Shown here one piece after another: positions 60,001 through 64,000 of a stretch of 64,000 nt of DNA. The stretch is from assembly GCA_016199985.1 (NCBI GenBank), contig JACQFQ010000069.1, forward strand, positions 62,001 through 126,000. The letters are read 5' to 3'. Both the position numbers and the translations under genes were made by a program. Under the pieces are notes generated by a model that was not told the DNA's origin, searched no databases, and saw only the letters and a program-made list of their open reading frames with translations. Source of the stretch: Verrucomicrobiota bacterium. Its GTDB lineage: Bacteria; Verrucomicrobiota; Verrucomicrobiia; Limisphaerales; UBA11320. Numbering within the stretch: position 1 is the first letter of the stretch; each line of letters opens with the position of its first letter.

Positions 60001-61862
60001 GGGAATCTCTGCGATGGGATCGGGCGTTCTGCCAGCGCATCCGGGACGCGGCCCGGGCGCATTCCAGCACCCCCTTCGGCGTCCTCTTCGCCGCGTATCA
60101 GTCGTGGTTGTCGAAGCTCACGGGCCAGGACGATCTCGTCATCGGCGTCCCCTTCGCCGGCCAATCGTCCATGGGACGGCCGTCCATCGTGAGCCAGTGC
60201 ATCCACACGCTTCCCGTGCGGGCCGCGGTCGCCTCCGATCAATCGTTCGCCCAACTGCTTCGATCGCAGCGATCCCTCATCCTTGAGGCGCAGGAGAACT
60301 GGAATTGCTCCTTCGGAAAGATCGCGCAGAAGCTGGGCGTTGAGGACGACCCCGGTCGTCTGCCGCTGGTCTCCGTGTTGTTCAACATCGATCCTCCGAT
60401 GACCGGAGTTCGATTCGCGGGCTTGAGCCACCACATCGCGTCCGGGCCCCGCGCGCACTTTCAATACGACCTGGGGCTGAATGTCGTGGATGAGGGCGAC
60501 ACGATGGTCGCTGAGCTGGATTACAACCGCGACCTGTTCGCTCCAGAGCGGATCGCCGCCTGGTTGAGCCACTTTCACGCGCTGCTGGAGGCCTCGCTGA
60601 CAAATCCAGGGATTCTCATCACGGAGCTGCCGACGCCTCCGCGCGATGAGACGCGGCCGCAAGAGGCCAACACTCAGGCCAAGGCCCCCGGGGCTCGCGC
60701 CGATGGCGTTTGGGCGGAGCAGGGCCGGCCTCGCAGGGACCGCGTGGCGCCTCGCACAGCGACAGAGAAAGCGCTCGCGGGCATTTGGTCCTCATTGCTT
60801 CAGCTGAGCAACGTGGGGATCCAAGACAACTTCTTCGAGCTGGGCGGCCGGTCGTTGAAGGCCGTGGCCTTGTTCGCGGAGATCGAGCGGGCCTTTGGGA
60901 GAAAACTTCCGCTGGCGACGCTGTTGAAGGCGCCCACCATCGAGCAGCTCGCGGCCCGATTGGACGACAGAAGCTCCGCCGATGCGACCGCGAGTTCGGA
61001 GTTATGGCGCTCGCTGGTGCCTATCCAGCGCCTCGGAGCCAAGCCCAACCTGTTTCTGGTTCACGGGGCCGGCGGCAACGTGCTGCTCTACCAGGCGCTC
61101 GCCGAACACCTCGCGCCGGACTACCCGCTCTTCGGACTGCAATCGCAGGGGCTCGACGGAAAGACGCCGCCTCTCCGAAGCATTGAGGAGATGGCGACGT
61201 TGTATCTGAGCGAGATTCGACGCGTTCAGCCTCATGGCCCCTACTTCTTGGGCGGATACTGCCTGGGCGGAACCATCGCGTACGAGATTGCCCAGCAGCT
61301 GCGCAAGGAAGGCGAGACGATCGCGCTCGTCGCCCTGCTCGACACGTACAACTTCGCGGTCATGAAGCATCCCAGCCCCACGCGACTGCTGCTGCAGAGG
61401 CTGAAGTTCCACCTGGGGAACTTCGCCCGGCTGAGACCGCGGGACATGCTGGCCTATCTGTCGGAGAAGCTTCGTGTCGCCCGCGACGGCGAGTGGACCA
61501 ACCTGTTTCAGTCGACCTCGAACGCCAAACCGCGAGCGACCCCGGAAACGGAAACGGAAACGGCTCTGCGGGAGCCTGCGGTCCAGGAGAGCAATGACAA
61601 CGCGTGCCTGGCCTACAGGCCGAAGCCCTACGCCGGCGTCCTCACGCTGTTCCGCCCGGAAGTAAACTATGACTTCTACCCGGATCCGTTGATGGGCTGG
61701 GGAGACCTGGCGAAAGGAGGAATCCGGACGATGGAGCTGCTCGTGAATCCTCACGCTATGCTCGTGGAGCCCTTCGTGCAGGAGCTTGCCGTGTTGATCA
61801 AGTCGAGGGTCGACGCCGGGCTTGCGGCATCGGCGAGCAACGCGCTCCGCAAGGCGGCCTGA
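57075..61862 (+). CDS. Hybrid NRPS-PKS protein 2: ACP-aminotransferase-C-PCP-thioesterase
   Basis: A 1,595-residue partner. Domain order: ACP (Ser40 in LGLDSLFLTQ), a Pro/Ala-rich linker with a helix like the docking helix of protein 1, a class-III PLP aminotransferase of the GSA/AMT type (about 245-710; PLP Lys538 in TYGKIVGGG), a condensation-type domain (about 755-1190), a carrier (Ser1260 in LGGRSLKA) and a thioesterase (about 1310-1595). The aminotransferase should convert the beta-keto group on the ACP to a beta-amine, as in iturin, mycosubtilin and microcystin lines. The condensation motif is NMIACDG (887-893) instead of HHxxxDG, so the catalytic His is missing. The last carrier has no adenylation domain. 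The thioesterase uses Cys1396 (GYCLGG) with Asp1423 and His1560. The start chosen is the ATG 34 nt after protein 1; an upstream ATG at 57006 would overlap protein 1. Confidence 0.94.
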   Translation: MSTRKAALIDQLRDLLGELGGQDLSGASPSTSFLDLGLDSLFLTQAASGMKSRFGIKITFRQLLETLTSIDALATYLDEQLPCAAATPEATASQALPTPATPAPVARTQPPPTTWPVPSPPTLSAQCQAQQIQLSEGMPFVAVQASPNGEDALERIVQEQLRLMEQQLALLRQGSPRPVANLASAVTQSESSAPPLHQHPSSRHESACFTPQETSAAPRNAPPQADVAAPQAAAVPSAASGHGPFKQIDKTARGGLTGAQQSHLDWFIPRYLSKSPRSREYTERFRKRLADPRAVAGFKQNWKEMVYPIVSACSSGANLWDIDGNRWVDVTMGFGVALLGHSPAFITEAIRKQLDAGVEIGPQSPLAGEVAELICEFTGMERVTFCNTGSEAVMAALRICRTATGRQKIALFAGAYHGTFDEVLVKGARVKGEPKTLPIAPGVAPNLIESVVVLDYGTQESLDWIRQHADSLAAVLVETVQSRHPDLQPKAFLQELRRITAAAETPLIFDEVITGFRCHPGGAQQYFGIEADLATYGKIVGGGMPFGFIAGKSWLMDAFDGGQWQYGDDSFPPSGVTFFAGTFVRHPLAMAAAKAMLLHLRQEGPSLQATLAQRTDRMVGSLNDYFIRHEVPLRLEHFTSVWYPHWGPEVKHGSLIFYHLREKGLHIWEGRPCFLSTAHTAEDEAFIERAFKLSVAEMQSGGFLPGTSDPEVAREVEVARQGASAVNEAGSVLSVLPHSNTPAPTASSTGSPSTVIPLTEGQQEMWLSAQLDPEASGTSNACCVIHFEGPVDANALESAIQRAASRHEALRATFLEDGSGIQVRADIDARLDRHDLRNGSDSDRESETARLLERESSRLFSLSDGPLFHACLIEQTSERSVFVFTLNMIACDGWGINVVLEEIGEIYSALKENRSPELKPTVPLRAYVEWLSEPDQVAAAAESEAFWATKFQSLPRPLELPLSGPRPRFRTVAGARESLRWDRAFCQRIRDAARAHSSTPFGVLFAAYQSWLSKLTGQDDLVIGVPFAGQSSMGRPSIVSQCIHTLPVRAAVASDQSFAQLLRSQRSLILEAQENWNCSFGKIAQKLGVEDDPGRLPLVSVLFNIDPPMTGVRFAGLSHHIASGPRAHFQYDLGLNVVDEGDTMVAELDYNRDLFAPERIAAWLSHFHALLEASLTNPGILITELPTPPRDETRPQEANTQAKAPGARADGVWAEQGRPRRDRVAPRTATEKALAGIWSSLLQLSNVGIQDNFFELGGRSLKAVALFAEIERAFGRKLPLATLLKAPTIEQLAARLDDRSSADATASSELWRSLVPIQRLGAKPNLFLVHGAGGNVLLYQALAEHLAPDYPLFGLQSQGLDGKTPPLRSIEEMATLYLSEIRRVQPHGPYFLGGYCLGGTIAYEIAQQLRKEGETIALVALLDTYNFAVMKHPSPTRLLLQRLKFHLGNFARLRPRDMLAYLSEKLRVARDGEWTNLFQSTSNAKPRATPETETETALREPAVQESNDNACLAYRPKPYAGVLTLFRPEVNYDFYPDPLMGWGDLAKGGIRTMELLVNPHAMLVEPFVQELAVLIKSRVDAGLAASASNALRKAA
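61544..61561 (+). repeat. Short hexanucleotide tandem repeat inside the thioesterase
   Basis: Three direct copies of GGAAAC, encoding Glu-Thr repeats (ETETET), within the probable lid loop of the thioesterase domain, in frame and between conserved blocks. Copy-number change by slippage would add or remove two residues without shifting the frame. Confidence 0.7.
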
Positions 61863-62102
61863 GCGATCCGAACGGCCCCTTGCTCGGAGATTGTCTTCCA
61901 GCGCTGGCGATAGGCGTCCGACCATGGCGAAGCCGCGGCAAGGATGGATGGCAAGCCCATGAACAGCTGAGCGAACCGCGATGGTTTCATGAAGCGCGGA
62001 GGTCTCACGGCTCAGCCAGCTACAACGGCGGGCGCGACGTCCGACGCCACTGACGATTTTCTCCTTCATCCCTCGCCTCCCCTTTCCCATAGTCCGCAAC
62101 GA

Positions 62103-63077
62103 ATGAACGTTCTGATCACCGGGGGCGCCGGTTATATCGGCTCGGTATGCGCGGAACTTTTTCTCAATGAAGGACACTGCGTCACGGTGTACGACAATCT
62201 GGTCGAGGGCCACCGACAGGCCGTCGATGCCCGCGCGGAGCTCGTCGTCGGCGACTGCCTGGACCGGGAGTTGCTCGCTCAAACCCTCCGCAAGCGCCAG
62301 ATCGAAGCAGTGATCCATTTCGCGGCCTTCGCCCTCGTGGGAGAGTCGATGCAATTCCCTGGAAAGTATTTCCTCAACAACACGGTCGGCGCGCAATCGG
62401 TGCTCGACGCCTGCGTCGCCGCCAACGCGAGAAAAATAATCTTTAGCTCCACTTGCGCCACCTACGGCGCGCCCGAGTCGGAGGCCCTCGACGAGTCGCA
62501 TCCTCAACGCCCGGTGAATCCGTATGGCGAATCCAAGCTCCTCGTCGAGCGGATGCTGCCGTGGTACGAAAAGATCCACGGACTCGAGTTCGTCGCTCTT
62601 CGATACTTCAACGCCGCGGGGGCGAGCGAAGCGTTCGGCGAGCATCACCGCGTCGAAACGCACCTGATTCCCAACGTGCTGAAGGTGGCGCTGGGGCAGT
62701 CGCAACAATGCTCCGTCTTCGGATCCGACTATCCCACGCCCGACGGCAGCTGCGTGCGGGATTATGTTCATGTGCGGGATCTCGCGGCCGCGCATCTCCT
62801 CGCGTTGGAGCGAGGAAAAAGCGGCTTCTACAATCTGGGAACCGGGACGGGGTATTCCGTTCTGGAGGTGATTCGAGCGTGCGAGAAGGTCGGCGGCCGC
62901 AAGATTCCCTTCTCCCTGCAGCCGCGTCGCCCCGGAGATCCGGCGAAGCTCGTCGCGGCGCCGAAGAAGGCGTTCGAAGAATTGCGATGGGCTCCGCGGC
63001 TTTCAAGTCTCGAGCAGATCGTGTCGACCGCGTGGGACTGGCATCTGCGACACCCCTCGGGCTACGTCACTCGATGA
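62103..63077 (+). CDS. galE: UDP-glucose 4-epimerase
   Basis: A 324-residue NAD-dependent short-chain dehydrogenase that interconverts UDP-glucose and UDP-galactose. It shows VLITGGAGYIGSV (NAD binding), VIHFAAFALVGESM, the catalytic Ser/Thr in IIFSSTCATYG, the YxxxK pair in NPYGESKLL, RYFNAAGA and the GalE-type ending DYPTPDGSCVRDYVHVRDLA and YNLGTGTGYSVLEV. It would supply galactose for envelope glycans or use galactose released by the GH53 pathway. The open frame begins at 61989, but the ATG at 62103 starts at the Rossmann strand as in the family. Its last 11 nt overlap the end of the opposite gene. Confidence 0.96.
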   Translation: MNVLITGGAGYIGSVCAELFLNEGHCVTVYDNLVEGHRQAVDARAELVVGDCLDRELLAQTLRKRQIEAVIHFAAFALVGESMQFPGKYFLNNTVGAQSVLDACVAANARKIIFSSTCATYGAPESEALDESHPQRPVNPYGESKLLVERMLPWYEKIHGLEFVALRYFNAAGASEAFGEHHRVETHLIPNVLKVALGQSQQCSVFGSDYPTPDGSCVRDYVHVRDLAAAHLLALERGKSGFYNLGTGTGYSVLEVIRACEKVGGRKIPFSLQPRRPGDPAKLVAAPKKAFEELRWAPRLSSLEQIVSTAWDWHLRHPSGYVTR

Positions 63078-64000
63078 CGAACCAATCCATGCTCTGGCCC
63101 GCGGCCTGAACCGGGACGTCGATCGAGTAATCGCGGTTCAATCCGACCCGCTTCGGCGCCTGGCCTTGATGGCGGACGCGGGCTGACTCGCGCAAGCCTG
63201 TGTAATAAAGATTCACGCGAAGCGTCTTCGTCACCGGCTGATCCAGGGGGTTGAACACCACCAGAAGGCCCTTCTCCTTGAGGCTCGGATTGACATGCAG
63301 CATCCAGTCGAGGTCGCGGGCGTCCGCTCTCCGTCCATGCACGAGGTCGCTCTCCAGAATGTCGCGGTGGGCCTTGAACCAATCGACCTTCGCTTTCACC
63401 ATGCTTCGCGCGCGATCGGTGTCGTAGAGACGCGGTCCGCGATAGCACGCCTGCACGCCCAGGCCCAGGTTGCTCTCGATCATCCGCGCGTAGTGGTCCA
63501 GGTGCTGGTCCAGAGGCTCGATGGTCGCCGCGCCGCCGCCGCCCTGATACTCCGTCAGGGGAACAAACATCCAACCCATGCTCGGGAGCTTCTGCCAGGT
63601 TCCGTCGTAAATATTCTGGCGGGTGTGGATGACCTGCTGCTCGCGCGGGAGCGACCAGTTCACCTCGCGGTATCCCATCCCGGTCTTGGTCGATCCGGAG
63701 AGAAAATAGTGATCCGGCACGTTGAGGTAGACGCCCTGGGCGCGGCACCAGCGATAGAAACCGTCGATCTCGCTCCACTGGGCCCAGCGGGAATCCGCAA
63801 GCCCGTGATGCCCCGGATGCGACTCGCTGGCGCAGGGGTCGCCGGGATAAGAGCCATCGTGCTCAAGGAGAGTGAAGCCGCTCTCGCGATGAAACGCGTA
63901 AAGCCGCCTGAAGTAGTTCGTGCCCCATCGGCTTTGCAGGCAAGGCGAATTCCCGAACACCGGCTTCTCGCCGGGCGGCATCACCACGTCGTTTCCACCG
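63067..64000 (-). CDS. Glycoside-hydrolase-like protein, C-terminal part (partial)
   Basis: The last 310 residues or so of a gene that continues past the right edge; the frame is open to the last base. The visible part looks like the end of a (beta/alpha)8 glycosidase related to GH36/alpha-galactosidase-like proteins: FTLLEHDGSYPGDPCASE, GVYLNVPDHYFLSGSTKTGMGYREVNW, then a beta-sandwich with GLLVVFNPLDQPVTKTLRVNLYYTGL. DHYFLSGSTKTGMGY and EHDGSYPGD contain conserved acidic residues that could be catalytic. The family cannot be fixed without the N-terminus. It is tail-to-tail with galE, sharing 11 nt. Confidence 0.7.
   Translation of the reverse strand, partial: GGNDVVMPPGEKPVFGNSPCLQSRWGTNYFRRLYAFHRESGFTLLEHDGSYPGDPCASESHPGHHGLADSRWAQWSEIDGFYRWCRAQGVYLNVPDHYFLSGSTKTGMGYREVNWSLPREQQVIHTRQNIYDGTWQKLPSMGWMFVPLTEYQGGGGAATIEPLDQHLDHYARMIESNLGLGVQACYRGPRLYDTDRARSMVKAKVDWFKAHRDILESDLVHGRRADARDLDWMLHVNPSLKEKGLLVVFNPLDQPVTKTLRVNLYYTGLRESARVRHQGQAPKRVGLNRDYSIDVPVQAAGQSMDWFVIE

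Overview
The window looks like chromosomal DNA from a GC-rich member of the PVC superphylum, most probably a Verrucomicrobiota bacterium of the Pedosphaera/Limisphaerales or Opitutales type. This is inferred from gene content: a DUF1800/DUF1501 pair, a PVC-type beta-propeller/cytochrome c protein, a 2,093-aa CotH/lamin-tail/Ig surface protein, a NarL-type sensor kinase with OB-like and PA14-like sensor modules, and a recurring secreted-protein C-terminus (pattern Y/FRL...L..W...FFR). No rRNA or tRNA gene, CRISPR array, insertion sequence or prophage was recognised. Codon use and GC look even throughout, so there is no obvious recently acquired island.

Layout. 1-1.6 kb (-): RND efflux adaptor and the start of its permease. 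1.8-9 kb (+): small lipoprotein, sensor kinase and NarL regulator, a triple CBM-like protein and a GH53 galactanase. 9.1-14.3 kb (-): rpsL, rpsG, fusA, rpsJ, rplC, rplD, rplW, with an intrinsic terminator between rpsG and fusA, no tuf, and an abrupt end after rplW. 14.5-18.9 kb: FemAB/GNAT-like protein, a trxB-rhodanese-sarcosine oxidase-like operon (trxB has an in-frame TGA 31 sense codons before its natural end), and rsmD. 19-35.9 kb: secreted amidohydrolase-CBM9, orphan OmpR regulator, purple-acid-phosphatase-like enzyme, DUF1800/DUF1501 pair, CobW GTPase-WD40 pair, cytochrome c propeller protein, DMT transporter, NtrC-type regulator. 36-42.2 kb: giant CotH surface protein. 42.3-46 kb: pabB, then a two-gene unit of an unknown coiled-coil protein and a divergent bacterial actin, closed by a good terminator. 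46.2-51.8 kb (-): glycosyltransferase, beta-helix protein, PQQ-type propeller, GNAT, VOC protein and a small membrane protein. 52.2-61.9 kb (+): a two-protein hybrid NRPS-PKS line. 62.1-64 kb: galE and, tail-to-tail, the end of a glycoside-hydrolase-like gene.

The NRPS-PKS pair is the most promising unusual system. Protein 1 reads A-PCP-KS-AT and protein 2 reads ACP-aminotransferase-C-PCP-TE. The A-domain pocket resembles proline-type codes, the AT looks malonyl-specific, and the aminotransferase should convert the beta-keto group to a beta-amine. The C domain has lost the catalytic His (NMIACDG for HHxxxDG), the last PCP has no A domain, and the TE nucleophile is Cys (GYCLGG). A very short route to a proline-derived beta-amino acid, perhaps released by a Cys thioesterase as a strained ring, is a reasonable but unproven reading. 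Second in interest are the TGA-interrupted trxB and the actin/coiled-coil pair.
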